Notes: generated by a model not told the origin, from the letters alone. 64,000 nucleotides of DNA from Alsobacter metallidurans (GCF_014636935.1 NZ_BMES01000003.1:372001-436000); one strand, 5' to 3'. Counted from the first letter of the stretch, positions 53,917-63,771 are shown. Numbers and translations are program-made.

Positions 53917-55185
53917 CTACTCGGCCGCCTGCCTGCTGATCGGGGCGATGCTCTTCACCGGCGCCACCACGTCCGGCAGCGGATGCGCAGCCTCGAACGC
54001 CCCAATGTAGTCGCGCGTCAGCGGCACCACGTCGACCCGCTTGGCGAGCTGGACCTGGAATACGACATGTCCGCCATACCGGAAGGTGGCCTCGCTGCCG
54101 GCGAGGTAGAACTCCCACATGCGGCAGAACCGCTCGTCGTACAGGGCGCGGATCTCGTCTTTGTTGCGATTGAAGCGCTCGCGCCAGTGCTTCAGCGTCT
54201 CGGCGTAATGGAGGCGCAGAACCTCGACGTCGGTCACATAGAGCCCGGCGCGCTGGATCGAGGGCAGGAATTCCTGCAGCGCCGGCGAGTAGCCGCCCGG
54301 AAAAATGTACTTCTGAATGAACGCGTTGGTGGCGCCCGGCCCGTCGGCGCGCCCGATGGTGTGCACCAGGGCGACGCCGTCATCCGCGAGCAGCGAGGCG
54401 ATCTTGCTGAAATAGGCGTCGTAGTGGTTCAGGCCGACATGCTCGAACATGCCGACTGAAACGATCCTGTCGAAACGGCCCTGTTCGGCGCGGTAGTCGC
54501 GGAGCTCGAACCGCACACGGTCGGCCGCGCCGGCGTCCCGCGCCCGCGCGTTGGACACCCTGTGCTGCTCCTCCGAGAGCGTCAGCCCGGTCACGTCGAT
54601 CCGGTCCAGCGTCGAAAGGTAAAGGCCCAGACCGCCCCAGCCCGACCCAACGTCCAGCACCTTCTGGCCGGCCGAGAGCAGCAGTTTGGCCGCGATGTGC
54701 CGCTTCTTCTGAGCCTGCGCCTGCTCGAGTGTGTCGGTGGGCGACAGGAAATAAGCGCATGAGTACTGGCGATCGTCATCCAGAAACAGTTCGTAGAGAC
54801 GGTCCGAAAGATCGTAATGATGCGCCACGTTGGCGCGCGACCGGGGCGCGGGATTGAACTGGATTGCGCGCCGCGCCAGAACGCGCAGGCGGTCGTTCAG
54901 CAGCGCGAGCGGGCCGCCCGGGATTGCCCATTCGGCGTTGGCGAGGATGACGTCGAGAAGATCGTAGATCGTCCCGTTCTCGACCGTGATCCGTCCATCC
55001 ATGTAGCCCTCGCCAAGGGCCAACTGCGGATTGGCGAGCAGCCGGTACATCGTCGCCGTATCATGGATCCGCATCGTGACGCTTGGCGCGCCGCCGCCAA
55101 AGCTCTCGATGGTGTTGTCCGGAAGGGCGATCCGCAAAGCGCCCCGCTTGATCAGATGCCGCCCGATGAGCCCGAGGAGGTGCAT
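53917..55185 (-). CDS. cfa: Cyclopropane-fatty-acyl-phospholipid synthase
   Basis: The ATG of MHLLGLIGRHLIKRG with GGAG 6 nt upstream is chosen. The frame continues 138 nt upstream to another ATG near a TATAAT box, an alternative start. The 422-residue SAM-dependent methyltransferase has the SAM site VLDVGSGWGGLGLYL (near residue 165), the EHVGLNHY region and the family's N-terminal sterol-carrier-like domain. The C-terminus contains FCRMWEFYLAGSEATFRYGG. It adds a methylene to unsaturated phospholipid acyl chains. Likely stress- or stationary-phase-linked; the family is known for this. Confidence 0.9.
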   Translation of the reverse strand: MHLLGLIGRHLIKRGALRIALPDNTIESFGGGAPSVTMRIHDTATMYRLLANPQLALGEGYMDGRITVENGTIYDLLDVILANAEWAIPGGPLALLNDRLRVLARRAIQFNPAPRSRANVAHHYDLSDRLYELFLDDDRQYSCAYFLSPTDTLEQAQAQKKRHIAAKLLLSAGQKVLDVGSGWGGLGLYLSTLDRIDVTGLTLSEEQHRVSNARARDAGAADRVRFELRDYRAEQGRFDRIVSVGMFEHVGLNHYDAYFSKIASLLADDGVALVHTIGRADGPGATNAFIQKYIFPGGYSPALQEFLPSIQRAGLYVTDVEVLRLHYAETLKHWRERFNRNKDEIRALYDERFCRMWEFYLAGSEATFRYGGHVVFQVQLAKRVDVVPLTRDYIGAFEAAHPLPDVVAPVKSIAPISRQAAE

Positions 55186-55343
55186 GGCCAACTCCGTTCC
55201 CGCGTGCGGCGCCGCCAAAACCGCGCCAGCATGAACTTGGCGGGAACGCAGGTCCGGTGCTTGGAGTTGCATTGGGGATTGGTCATGTACGTTGCGGGGC
55301 TGCATCGCCCAGCTCTCGTTCATTAAATTCGACGATGTAGGAC

Positions 55344-55349
55344 ATTATA
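55344..55349 (-). promoter_or_regulatory. Possible -10 box of cfa
   Basis: TATAAT (minus strand) lies 159 bp before the chosen cfa start. The -35 region at 17-18 bp is a poor match, so this is suggestive only. Confidence 0.35.
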
Positions 55350-55451
55350 CCGATTGGGTGGGGAGATTGCGTCTGTTAGTTAGGCGCGTGACTTGGCTTG
55401 CTCTCGCAGCCAAAACGGCGCGTTCGCGCCGCCCGAGGCGGATTTGCGTTG

Positions 55452-55664
55452 ATGAAGCGGTTGACGACCACGGACTTACAGAATGCTGCGCTCGAGCATT
55501 GTCGTGAACAGTCCCGCCTCGCTGACGCCATCAGCGGCCGCCAAAGCGAAAAATGTGAAGAAGCTTGTGCATCCTGCATGTCAGCCATGCGGAAGGCACT
55601 AAGATACGTCGGCGACCAGGTCGGCTTTCTAGTAACGGACGATGAATCCACCGCAATGCACTGA
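55452..55664 (+). CDS. Small hypothetical protein, 70 residues, in AT-richer DNA
   Basis: ATG start of MKRLTTTDLQNAAL with a weak GGCGG upstream. The product is helical with three Cys in KCEEACASC and no TM segment. Base composition of 55.3-55.9 kb is visibly lower in GC than the rest, which makes coding-potential judgement harder. No family recognised. Confidence 0.45.
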   Translation: MKRLTTTDLQNAALEHCREQSRLADAISGRQSEKCEEACASCMSAMRKALRYVGDQVGFLVTDDESTAMH

Positions 55665-55831
55665 ACGGTTGTCGCGAGTTTAGCCTACAGTCGCCGAACT
55701 CACGCGAAGGTTCATCGTTCGCAAACTCACGCTATGCTTCGACTATTCCCGGGTATTCTGAGCATTCGCTTGCATTTATGCTGACCCGCGAAGATGTTTT
55801 CGAGTGCGAATTGATGTTGTGGTGATTTCGG

Positions 55832-55860
55832 TTGACCGGCCTGAGATTGGCGTCTACTTT
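55832..55860 (+). promoter_or_regulatory. Possible sigma-70 type promoter of the Crp/Fnr gene
   Basis: TTGACC (55832-55837) and TACTTT (55855-55860) are 17 bp apart, and would give a transcript starting near 55867, ahead of the Crp/Fnr gene. Confidence 0.4.
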
Positions 55861-55913
55861 GCCAACACCACATATGTATTGTGGGCTATTGTCTTAATTC
55901 AATATGGTTCGTC

Positions 55914-56651
55914 GTGGCGAGCGCTGTCATCGAGTTGATCAAAGACGCACCCCTCTTTCGAGGCGTGACGGACGATACGCTGAGGGCTCTCACACAGGGC
56001 TCGTTCGTTCAGCGTTATCCCGCCAACGTCTCGCTTTTTGACGAGGGTGAGGTGTCACCGTTCGTGTATGTGCTGCTGGAGGGCCAGATCGAGCGCTTCT
56101 CGGTGCATCGCGGGCGCGAGTCGGGCCTCGGCTTCATCGAAGCCGGCGCGACGTTCATCCTTTCTGCCGCCATCACCCTGCAGCCGAATTCCTACTCGGC
56201 CCGCACCCTGGCCAATTCGCGTTTCGTGCTGTTGCCGGCCCAGAACCTGCGGGCCGTGTTCCAGACTGACCTGCGCTTCGCCCAGAACCTCGCCCGGGAC
56301 GTCGCCGAGAGCGAGTGCGAAGTGCTCGCGGAGCTGAAAAACCAGAAGCTCCGCACCATGGCGGAGCGTCTCGCCAACTGGATCCTCACCACCGTCCCGG
56401 CGGAAGCGCAGGGCGAATGGACCCGGCTGCCCATGAGCAAGCAGGCCTTGGCGCTGTATCTGGGCACCACCCCCGAGAACCTGTGGCGCAGCTTTGTCGC
56501 CCTGGAACCTTACGGCGTCGGCGTGCGGCGCAGGGAGGTTTCGGTGGCGGACTTCGCCAAGCTGACCGATTTCGCCGGACCCAATCCGCTGATCGATCGC
56601 CGTAAGGCCCGATCCGACGCCGAGCGCATGGCCGCACCGGCGTCAGACTGA
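55914..56651 (+). CDS. Crp/Fnr-family transcriptional regulator
   Basis: The protein has an N-terminal cyclic-nucleotide-binding-like domain (about residues 8-120; IELIKDAPLFRGVTDDTLRAL, SPFVYVLLEGQIERF) and a C-terminal HTH_Crp domain (about 150-215; AERLANWILTTVP, MSKQALALYLGTTPENLWRSF). There is no N-terminal Cys cluster of the FNR type, so an iron-sulfur oxygen sensor is unlikely. Start: a GTG is given (245 residues); an upstream GTG at 55881 would add a hydrophobic stretch and neither has a good ribosome-binding site. The effector is unknown. Confidence 0.85.
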   Translation: MASAVIELIKDAPLFRGVTDDTLRALTQGSFVQRYPANVSLFDEGEVSPFVYVLLEGQIERFSVHRGRESGLGFIEAGATFILSAAITLQPNSYSARTLANSRFVLLPAQNLRAVFQTDLRFAQNLARDVAESECEVLAELKNQKLRTMAERLANWILTTVPAEAQGEWTRLPMSKQALALYLGTTPENLWRSFVALEPYGVGVRRREVSVADFAKLTDFAGPNPLIDRRKARSDAERMAAPASD

Positions 56652-56682
56652 CTTTGCCCTCCAAGACGAGATGCCCAATACG

Positions 56683-56711
56683 AAAAAAGCCGCCTTTCGG
56701 CGGCCTTTTTT
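56683..56711. terminator. Bidirectional terminator between the Crp/Fnr gene and tRNA-Gly
   Basis: AAAAAAGCCGCC-TTTC-GGCGGCCTTTTTT: GCCGCC/GGCGGC stem with A and T runs on both sides, between two converging transcripts. Confidence 0.88.
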
Positions 56712-56744
56712 CGTCGCTGCGCCTCTTCGGGGTGGAAGAGACTT

Positions 56745-56819
56745 TGGAGCGGGCGAAGGGATTCGAACCCTCGACCCCAACCTTGGCAAGGTTGTGCTCT
56801 ACCCCTGAGCTACACCCGC
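56745..56819 (-). tRNA. tRNA-Gly (GCC anticodon)
   Basis: On the minus strand the 75-nt sequence starts GCGGGTGTAGCTCAGGGG and has the anticodon stem-loop CAACC-TTGCCAA-GGTTG (anticodon GCC). The T-arm is GAGGGTTCGAATCCC in parts, and the acceptor stem GCGGGTG pairs with CGCCCGC with one T-G pair. Discriminator T and an encoded CCA follow. No integrase is nearby, so it is not marked as an attachment site. Confidence 0.97.
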
Positions 56820-56986
56820 ATCCTCCGGAGCGCTTCGGCCGCCGGCGGGCGGTATATGCCGCAACTCGGCGGACGATGCAACAGGGCGCGCGATCTTTTC
56901 TTGGCGCCCCGTCAGCCGCCGGGCTTGCGAGGCTTGGAAGCGCTCACGTATGAACCACCCGAGCCCGCCGTCACCAAGGATCGACG

Positions 56987-57505
56987 ATGCCCGCCACGCC
57001 CGAGGAACTCTTTGCTTTTTTCGCCTCGCTCGGCATCCCTCACGAGACCGTGGAGCACCCCGCCGTCTTCACCGTCGAGGAATCCAAGCGGCTGCGCGGC
57101 GAACTGCCCGGCGCGCATGTGAAGAACCTTTTCGTGAAGGACAAGAAGAGCCGCCTCTTTCTTGTTTCGGCGTTGGAGGACACCGTCATCGACCTGAAGA
57201 AGCTGCACGAACTGATCGGCGGAACCGGCCGCGTGTCGTTCGGGTCGGCGGATCTGCTTGTCGACACTCTCGGCGTGACGCCCGGCTCCGTGACGCCCTT
57301 CGCGGCCATCAACGACACCGCTGGGCGGGTCACGGTGGTGCTGGACAGCCGCCTGCTTGAGCACGAGCGCATCAACGTGCATCCGCTGGTGAACACGATG
57401 ACGACCGGCGTGTCGCGCGAGGACCTGCTCCGCTTCCTGCGCGCCACCGGACACGAGCCGCTCGCGGCGGCGATCGGCGAGGCGCGCCAGGACGCCGTCA
57501 CCTAA
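56987..57505 (+). CDS. Prolyl-tRNA editing domain protein (YbaK/ProX family)
   Basis: The 172-residue protein begins TPEELFAFFASLGIPHETVEHPAVFTV, quoted in part, with AHVKNLFVKDKK, LSGSADLL-like SFGSADLLVDTLGVTPGSVTPFAA and the DxxLLEHERINVHP C-terminal part. This matches the free-standing ProXp-type deacylase, which hydrolyses Ala-tRNA-Pro or related mischarged tRNAs. AAGGATC precedes the ATG. Monocistronic-looking; it lies just beyond the tRNA-Gly gene on the opposite strand. Confidence 0.9.
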   Translation: MPATPEELFAFFASLGIPHETVEHPAVFTVEESKRLRGELPGAHVKNLFVKDKKSRLFLVSALEDTVIDLKKLHELIGGTGRVSFGSADLLVDTLGVTPGSVTPFAAINDTAGRVTVVLDSRLLEHERINVHPLVNTMTTGVSREDLLRFLRATGHEPLAAAIGEARQDAVT

Positions 57506-57602
57506 ATGCGCCTCAGGCGGGCGGCCGACGTTGCCGAGCCCACCTGCGAGGCCCATGTTACGCTCATGCGAATGCCGGGCGCTCCCGGCCAGGAGATCGA
57601 AG

Positions 57603-58511
57603 ATGGCCTTTGAAGCCACGAGCGCCGCCCCCGCCGGGGCAGACACCCTCGTCTCGGACACCACGACCCAGGGCTTCCGCCAGGACGTGCTCGCCGAATC
57701 GATGCAGCGGCCCGTGCTGGTCGACTTCTGGGCGCCGTGGTGCGGGCCCTGCAAGCAGCTCACGCCCGTGATCGAGAAGGCCGTCAAGGCGGCCGGCGGT
57801 AAGGTCAAGCTCGTCAAGATGAACATCGACGAGCACCCGCAGATCCCCGGGCAGCTCGGCATCCAGTCGATCCCGGCCGTGATCGCATTTCAGCGCGGGC
57901 AGCCGGTGGACGGCTTCATGGGCGCGCTGCCCGAGAGCCAGGTGAAGCAGTTCATCGAGCGCCTCGTTGGCCCCCTTGGCCCCGGCGCGACCGCGGAGCT
58001 GATCGCCGAAGCCGAAGCCCTGCTGGCGGGCGGCGACGCGGCCGGCGCCGCCGAGCTCTATGGCGCGGTGATCGACCAGGAGCCCGACAATCTCGCGGCG
58101 CTGGGAGCGCTGGCCAAGATCCATGTCGAGGCCGGCGATCTGGAGGGCGCCAAGTCGATCCTCGCCATGGCCCCGCCCGGCAAGGAGAACGACGCCGCTC
58201 TCGCGGGCGCCAAGGCGGCGCTCGACCTCGCCGAAAAAACGGCGTCGCTGGGCGACGCCGCCGGCTTCTACGCCCGGATCGACGCGGACCCGGCGGATTA
58301 TCAGGCCCGCTTCGATCTCGCTCTGGCGCTTGGGGCCAAGGGCGACCGTGAGGGCGCGACGGACCAGCTGGTCGAGATCATCAAGCGCGACCGTACGTGG
58401 AACGACGACGGCGCACGCAAGCAGCTGCTCCAGTATTTCGAGGCGTGGGGTCCCATGGACCCCATGACGATCGCGGGGCGCCGCAAGCTGTCGGCGCTTC
58501 TGTTCCGATAG
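57603..58511 (+). CDS. Thioredoxin-TPR co-chaperone (CnoX/YbbN-like)
   Basis: The 302-residue protein has an N-terminal thioredoxin domain with WCGPCKQL (Cys 47, Cys 50) and cis-Pro in SIPAVIAF. A C-terminal TPR-like region follows (about residues 145-300; AEALLAGGDAAGAAELYGAVI, LGALAKIHVEAGDLEGAKSIL). YbbN/CnoX in alphaproteobacteria keeps the CxxC and can act as a chaperedoxin for GroEL or DnaK clients. The next gene, 35 bp downstream, encodes a Lon N-domain protein, so the pair may share a protein-quality-control role (inference). Confidence 0.9.
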   Translation: MAFEATSAAPAGADTLVSDTTTQGFRQDVLAESMQRPVLVDFWAPWCGPCKQLTPVIEKAVKAAGGKVKLVKMNIDEHPQIPGQLGIQSIPAVIAFQRGQPVDGFMGALPESQVKQFIERLVGPLGPGATAELIAEAEALLAGGDAAGAAELYGAVIDQEPDNLAALGALAKIHVEAGDLEGAKSILAMAPPGKENDAALAGAKAALDLAEKTASLGDAAGFYARIDADPADYQARFDLALALGAKGDREGATDQLVEIIKRDRTWNDDGARKQLLQYFEAWGPMDPMTIAGRRKLSALLFR

Positions 58512-58546
58512 AGCGCGGGGGCGACGTCCCGCCAAAGGAGCCGGCC

Positions 58547-59218
58547 ATGGCCATGAACGCCAGCTATCGGAGCGCCGCCGATCTTCCGGCCGTCATCCCA
58601 GTGTTTCCCTTGCCCGGAGCGTTGCTGCTTCCTCGGGGCGAGATGCCGCTCAACCTGTTTGAGCCGCGCTACCTCGCGATGCTGGACGACGCCCTGAAGG
58701 GGCAAAGGGTCATCGGCATGGTCCAGCCGGACGTCGAGTCCGAGATCATGCCGCGCACTCCCAGCCTCTACGGCGTGGGCTGCGCCGGCCGCATCACCCA
58801 GTTCACCGAAACCGGCGATGGGCGGTGCCTGATCACCCTCACGGGGGTTGCACGTTTCCGGATCGTCGAGGAGCTTCTCGTGACGACGCCCTATCGCCAG
58901 TGCAGGGTCGACTTTTCGGCGTTCTCGTCGGACTTCGAGGCGCGCGCCGGCGAAGGCGAGGTCGACCGCGAATCGGTAATCAGGACGCTCAAGGCCTTCG
59001 TTGAGGCCAACGACCTCTCGATAGACTGGAAGGGCATCAAGGAAGCATCCAACGAGGCGCTGGTGAACGCCCTGTCGATGATGAGCCCGTTTGAGCCGCG
59101 CGAGAAGCAGGCCCTGCTGGAAGCGCCGGACCTGAAGACCCGGGCCGAGATCCTGGTGGCGATCACCGAAATGGATCTGGCGCGCGGCCAGGACGGATCG
59201 GAGACGCCGCTGCAATGA
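58547..59218 (+). CDS. Lon N-terminal (LON substrate-binding) domain protein
   Basis: The ATG of [13 protein letters not shown] has AAAGGAG at optimal spacing. The 223-residue protein is only the LON substrate-binding domain: [28 protein letters not shown], quoted in parts, [35 protein letters not shown] in parts. No ATPase or protease domain follows. Function of stand-alone domains is not established. It is coupled to the Trm112-like gene by a 4-nt overlap. Confidence 0.9.
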   Translation: MAMNASYRSAADLPAVIPVFPLPGALLLPRGEMPLNLFEPRYLAMLDDALKGQRVIGMVQPDVESEIMPRTPSLYGVGCAGRITQFTETGDGRCLITLTGVARFRIVEELLVTTPYRQCRVDFSAFSSDFEARAGEGEVDRESVIRTLKAFVEANDLSIDWKGIKEASNEALVNALSMMSPFEPREKQALLEAPDLKTRAEILVAITEMDLARGQDGSETPLQ

Positions 59219-59427
59219 GTCAGGAAACCGTGCCGGACAACGCCCCCCAGGCGACCCGCATCGACCCCAAGCTTCTGGAAATTCTCGTCTGCCCGTTGAC
59301 GCGCGGATCGCTGGACTATGATGCGGCCCGGCAGGAGCTGATCAGCCGCTCGGCCAGGCTCGCCTACCCCATCCGGGACGGCATTCCGATCATGCTGCCC
59401 GAGGAAGCGCGCCGCCTGGACGAATAG
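59215..59427 (+). CDS. Trm112-like small protein
   Basis: The 70-residue protein has [21 protein letters not shown], then [24 protein letters not shown], the Trm112/UPF0434 pattern. It keeps only one of the Cys residues that bind zinc in other Trm112 members, as in many bacterial relatives. Its start overlaps the stop of the Lon-N gene by 4 nt. Confidence 0.88.
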   Translation: MSQETVPDNAPQATRIDPKLLEILVCPLTRGSLDYDAARQELISRSARLAYPIRDGIPIMLPEEARRLDE

Positions 59428-59483
59428 TCCGGCAAGGCCTGTCCTGGGCGTGCTGGCCTGAAGCCCTCCACCCGAAGCCGACG

Positions 59484-60722
59484 TTAGAGCGGAACGCCGC
59501 GCAGCAGTCGCGGCATGTCGGGCGACACGGCCGCGGCCTGCCGGATAAAGAAGCGCTTCAGCCCCGGCATCCTGTCCACCATGCCGAGCCCGGCGTCGCG
59601 CAGGAGACGCAAAGGCGTGTTGTCGTTGGAAAACAAGCGGTTGAGCCCCTCCATCACCATGCCCATCGCCACCGTGTCGAAGCGGCGCGCCCGCTCATAG
59701 GCGGCGAGCACGTCCGGCGAGCCTGGATCAAGTCCGAGTTGCGCGGCGTCCACGATCGCCTCCGCGAGCGCGGCCACGTCCCGGAAACCCAGATTAAGCC
59801 CCTGACCGGCGATTGGGTGGATCACGTGGGCGGCGTCCGCCACCAGGGCGAGGCGCTCACCCGCGAACCGGCGCGCCACCATGAATTGGAGAGGCCAGGC
59901 GGCCGGCCGCGTTTCCAGCGTGAGCCGTCCGTGGCGCAGCCCGAAGCGGCGCTCGATCTCGGCCAGCAGGTCATCGTCCGCCAGGCCGAGCAGCGCCGGC
60001 ACGTTCTCGCTGCGCTCCGTCCATACGATGGACGACCGCCGGCCCCGCAACGGCAGGATCGCGAACGGCCCGGACGGCAGGAAGTGCTCTTCCGCCCGGC
60101 CCTCGTGGTCGCGCTCGTGACCGATCGTCGCCACGATGCCGGACTGCCGGTAGGGCCAGGAAACCGTCCCGATCCCGGCCTGCTCGCGCAGGGGCGACGC
60201 GGCGCCGTCGCAGGCCGCCACAAGGCCGACCGAGAGCGTCTCGCCGCCCGAAACGCGCACGCGCGCCATATGCGGCTGCGGCTCCACGCGCAGCACCCTT
60301 TCGGCGCGGACCTCGACGCCGGCCTCGGTCGCGCGCCGGCTCAGCGCCCGGATCAGGCTGGCGTGCTCGACCATGTGGGCGAAGGGCTCGTCAGGTCCGA
60401 CCCCCCCGCCGAAATCGAGAAACACCGGCCTCACCGGGTCGAAGGTGCGGCTGTCCGTGATCTTCATGCTGCGGATCGGCTCGGCGTCGGTCTCGATCTC
60501 GTCCCACGCGCCCAGCACCTCGAGCATCCGCCGTGCACCGGCCGCCACCGCGAAGGCGCGGTCATCGCGGCGTGGAGCCGCCGCCAGGGCCGGATCGCAG
60601 ATCGAGACCGCCAGCCGGCCGCCCACCGCGGTCTTGAGCGCCAGCGCCAGCGCGAGCCCGGCCGCGCCGCCGCCTGCCACGAGCACGTCCACACGGGTCT
60701 GGCGGGGTGAGGCGTCGCTCAT
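59484..60722 (-). CDS. UbiH/UbiF/VisC/COQ6-family FAD-dependent hydroxylase
   Basis: The 412-residue flavin monooxygenase has the N-terminal dinucleotide motif VLVAGGGAAGLALALAL, the middle CDGAASPLREQAGI and the C-terminal LVADAAHVIHPIAGQGLNLGFRDV. It hydroxylates a ring position in ubiquinone biosynthesis; which position (UbiH, UbiF or UbiI-like) cannot be told. It converges with the Trm112-like gene and diverges from tesB. Confidence 0.9.
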   Translation of the reverse strand: MSDASPRQTRVDVLVAGGGAAGLALALALKTAVGGRLAVSICDPALAAAPRRDDRAFAVAAGARRMLEVLGAWDEIETDAEPIRSMKITDSRTFDPVRPVFLDFGGGVGPDEPFAHMVEHASLIRALSRRATEAGVEVRAERVLRVEPQPHMARVRVSGGETLSVGLVAACDGAASPLREQAGIGTVSWPYRQSGIVATIGHERDHEGRAEEHFLPSGPFAILPLRGRRSSIVWTERSENVPALLGLADDDLLAEIERRFGLRHGRLTLETRPAAWPLQFMVARRFAGERLALVADAAHVIHPIAGQGLNLGFRDVAALAEAIVDAAQLGLDPGSPDVLAAYERARRFDTVAMGMVMEGLNRLFSNDNTPLRLLRDAGLGMVDRMPGLKRFFIRQAAAVSPDMPRLLRGVPL

Positions 60723-60848
60723 CGTGAGGATCTCCGGCTGGCTTGCACCCTTGTCCTACGCCCGCGCATGCCGGCCGACAATGCGAACACGGCTGGCGAC
60801 AGCCCTCAGGGGAGTGGCATAACGTCAGCCCAAACCGTGAGATCCGCC

Positions 60849-61724
60849 ATGTCCGACCCTGTCGCCGAGTTGCTGACCACCCTCGACCTGGAAACGTTGG
60901 AACTGAATCTGTTTCGCGGACGCAGCGACTACACGGCATGGCAGCGTGTGTTCGGCGGGCAGGTCATCGGCCAAGCCTTGATGGCGGCTTGCCGCACGGT
61001 CGAGAACCGTATGCCCCATTCGCTGCACGGCTACTTCATCCTGCCCGGGGATTCCAAGCTGCCCATCGTGTACGAGGTGGAGCGGGTCCGGGACGGGCGG
61101 AGCTTCAGCACTCGCCGCGTCAAGGCGATCCAGCGCGGGCAAACGATCTTCACCCTGTCGGCGTCCTTCCAGAGCGAGGAGGGAGGCTTCGAGCATTTCG
61201 TCCCCATGCCGGACGTGCCGATGCCCGAGGACCTGCCCAGCGGCGACCAGACCGGCGTGCAGGTCGCGCCCAGGATGCCGCCCTCCGTGCAGCAATATTT
61301 CGCGCGCAAGCGCCCCATCGAGCTACGCCCGGTCGACGTGACGCGTTATGTCAGCCGCGAGCCGCGCGACCCTGTATTCCGGATGTGGATCCGCGCAACC
61401 GCGCCCTTGCCGGACGACCCGATCATCCACCGCTGCGTGCTCGCCTATGCGTCCGACATAGCCTTGCTGGATTCGGCGCTGGTCGCGCATGGGCGCAGCG
61501 TCTTCGATCCCGAAATCCAGGCCGCCAGCCTCGACCACGCCTTGTGGTTTCACCGGCCGTTCAAGGCGGACGAGTGGCTTCTCTACGCCCATGACAGCCC
61601 GTCCAGCGGTGGCGCGCGCGGTTTTTCGCGCGGTTCCGTTTTTACGCGCGACGGCGTCCTGGTCGCGTCGGTTGCGCAGGAAGGGCTAATTCGGCCTCGC
61701 ACCGCGAAAGTGCCTGCCGACTAA
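60849..61724 (+). CDS. tesB: Acyl-CoA thioesterase II
   Basis: The ATG of MSDPVAELLTTLDLETLE is used; upstream in-frame sequence is unlikely to be coding. The 291-residue double hot-dog enzyme has VFGGQVIGQALMAACRTV, LHGYFILPGDSKLPIVYEVERVRDGRSFSTRRV in parts and, at the C-terminus, ALWFHRPFKADEWLLYAHDSPS and SRGSVFTRDGVLVASVAQEGLIR, quoted in parts. Length is typical. It hydrolyses medium/long-chain acyl-CoA. A possible link to CoA-ester flux in the EMC pathway is not shown by the sequence. Confidence 0.93.
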   Translation: MSDPVAELLTTLDLETLELNLFRGRSDYTAWQRVFGGQVIGQALMAACRTVENRMPHSLHGYFILPGDSKLPIVYEVERVRDGRSFSTRRVKAIQRGQTIFTLSASFQSEEGGFEHFVPMPDVPMPEDLPSGDQTGVQVAPRMPPSVQQYFARKRPIELRPVDVTRYVSREPRDPVFRMWIRATAPLPDDPIIHRCVLAYASDIALLDSALVAHGRSVFDPEIQAASLDHALWFHRPFKADEWLLYAHDSPSSGGARGFSRGSVFTRDGVLVASVAQEGLIRPRTAKVPAD

Positions 61725-61851
61725 GCAATTGCCTAAAAAGATTGCACAACCCGGACGCGTGCTCAGAGAGAAGCGCGCGCCGTTGGATGGTCGCGCGCCG
61801 AATTGGCGCGAATCAGTTCGCCCGACCCTAGCCGAAAGTGAGGGGCCGAAC

Positions 61852-62271
<420 letters not shown>

Positions 62272-62298
62272 GCCGCTTCCTGGCAGGAGTTATCACCA

Positions 62299-63771
62299 AT
62301 GAAGTTGTCTACCACAGTCAGGGCGAGCGTGTTTGGGGCGTCGCTCGCCGTGCTGACGAGCACCGCCGCGTTTGCGGCCGATGCGCCGGTCCCCAACAAG
62401 GGCGACACGGCCTGGATGCTCATCGCCACCGCCCTCGTGCTGATGATGTCGGTCCCGGGGCTCGCCCTGTTCTATGGCGGCCTGGTCCGCACCAAGAACA
62501 TGCTGGCGGTGCTGACCCAGGTCTTCGCCATCGTGTCGATCGTGGCCCTGCTGTGGGTGTTCTACGGCTACTCGCTCGCTTTCACGAACGGCGGCGGCCT
62601 GAATGATTTCGTCGGCGGCTTCTCCAAGGCCTTCCTGAAGGGCGTCGACACCAACGCGGTTGCGGCCACCTTCTCCAACGGAGTCGTGATCCCCGAACTG
62701 GTCTACATGGCCTTCCAGATGACGTTCGCGTGCATCACGCCGGCCCTGATCGTCGGCGCCTTCGCGGAGCGGATCAAGTTCTCGGCCCTGATCGCCTTCG
62801 TGGTGCTTTGGGTCACGTTCATCTACTTCCCGATCGCCCATATGGTCTGGTACTGGGGCGGCCCGGACGCCATCGGCGACGCCGCCAAGGCTGTTGCGGC
62901 GGCTGGCGCTGACGCGGCTGCGAAGACCGCCGCCGAAGCCAAGCTCGCCGAGGTCACGGCCGACGCCGGCATGATCTTCAAGTGGGGCGCTCTCGACTTC
63001 GCGGGCGGCACCGTGGTGCACATCAACGCCGGCATCGCGGGCCTGGTTGGCTGCATCCTGATCGGCAAGCGCGTCGGCTACGGCAAGGAGCTGATGGCTC
63101 CCCACTCGCTGACGATGACGATGATCGGCGCCTCCCTCCTGTGGGTCGGCTGGTTCGGCTTCAACGCCGGCTCAAACCTCGAAGCCAACGGCACCACCGC
63201 GCTGGCCTTCGTGAACACCTTCGTGGCTACCGCGGCCGCGGCCGTGTCCTGGCTCTTCGTGGAATGGATGGCCAAGGGCAAGCCCTCGCTGCTCGGCATG
63301 GTTTCGGGCGCGGTCGCGGGCCTGGTCGCCATCACGCCGGCTTCGGGCTTCGCGGGTCCGATGGGCTCCATCGTCCTCGGCCTCGCGGCCGGAGCGCTCT
63401 GCTTCTTCTTCTGCTCCACGGTCAAGAACGCCATCGGGTACGACGACTCGCTGGACGTCTTCGGTGTCCATTGCGTCGGCGGCATCCTGGGCGCCATCGC
63501 GACCGGCATCCTGGTGTCTCCGGATCTCGGCGGCACCGGCCTGGTGGACTACGCGGCCAAGCCCGGCGAAGCCGCTCCCGGCGAATACGTCATGGCCACG
63601 CAGGTCTTCGCCCAGCTCAAGGCGGTCGGCCTCACCCTGGTGTGGTCGGGCGTCGGCTCCGCAATCCTCTACAAGGTCGTGGATGTGATCTTCGGCCTGC
63701 GCGTCACGCAGGAAAAGGAGCGCGAGGGTCTCGACATCGCCGAGCACGGCGAGCGCGCCTACAACTACTGA
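62299..63771 (+). CDS. amtB: Ammonium transporter AmtB
   Basis: The 490-residue protein has a signal peptide (MKLSTTVRASVFGASLAVLT, with cleavage after AFA), about 11 TM helices, the ammonium-binding region (WMLIATALVLMMSVPGLALFYGGLV, quoted in parts) and the twin His pore motif in DFAGGTVVHINAG and DVFGVHCVGG. An Ala-rich insertion of about 30 residues (DAAKAVAAAGADAAAKTAAE) lies in the loop before helix 5, as in several Hyphomicrobiales. GGAG precedes the start. Controlled by GlnK binding. Confidence 0.96.
   Translation: MKLSTTVRASVFGASLAVLTSTAAFAADAPVPNKGDTAWMLIATALVLMMSVPGLALFYGGLVRTKNMLAVLTQVFAIVSIVALLWVFYGYSLAFTNGGGLNDFVGGFSKAFLKGVDTNAVAATFSNGVVIPELVYMAFQMTFACITPALIVGAFAERIKFSALIAFVVLWVTFIYFPIAHMVWYWGGPDAIGDAAKAVAAAGADAAAKTAAEAKLAEVTADAGMIFKWGALDFAGGTVVHINAGIAGLVGCILIGKRVGYGKELMAPHSLTMTMIGASLLWVGWFGFNAGSNLEANGTTALAFVNTFVATAAAAVSWLFVEWMAKGKPSLLGMVSGAVAGLVAITPASGFAGPMGSIVLGLAAGALCFFFCSTVKNAIGYDDSLDVFGVHCVGGILGAIATGILVSPDLGGTGLVDYAAKPGEAAPGEYVMATQVFAQLKAVGLTLVWSGVGSAILYKVVDVIFGLRVTQEKEREGLDIAEHGERAYNY

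Noticed and set aside
56745-56819. tRNA-Gly as an integration site
   Set aside because: No integrase gene, no repeat of the tRNA 3' end and no cargo genes nearby.
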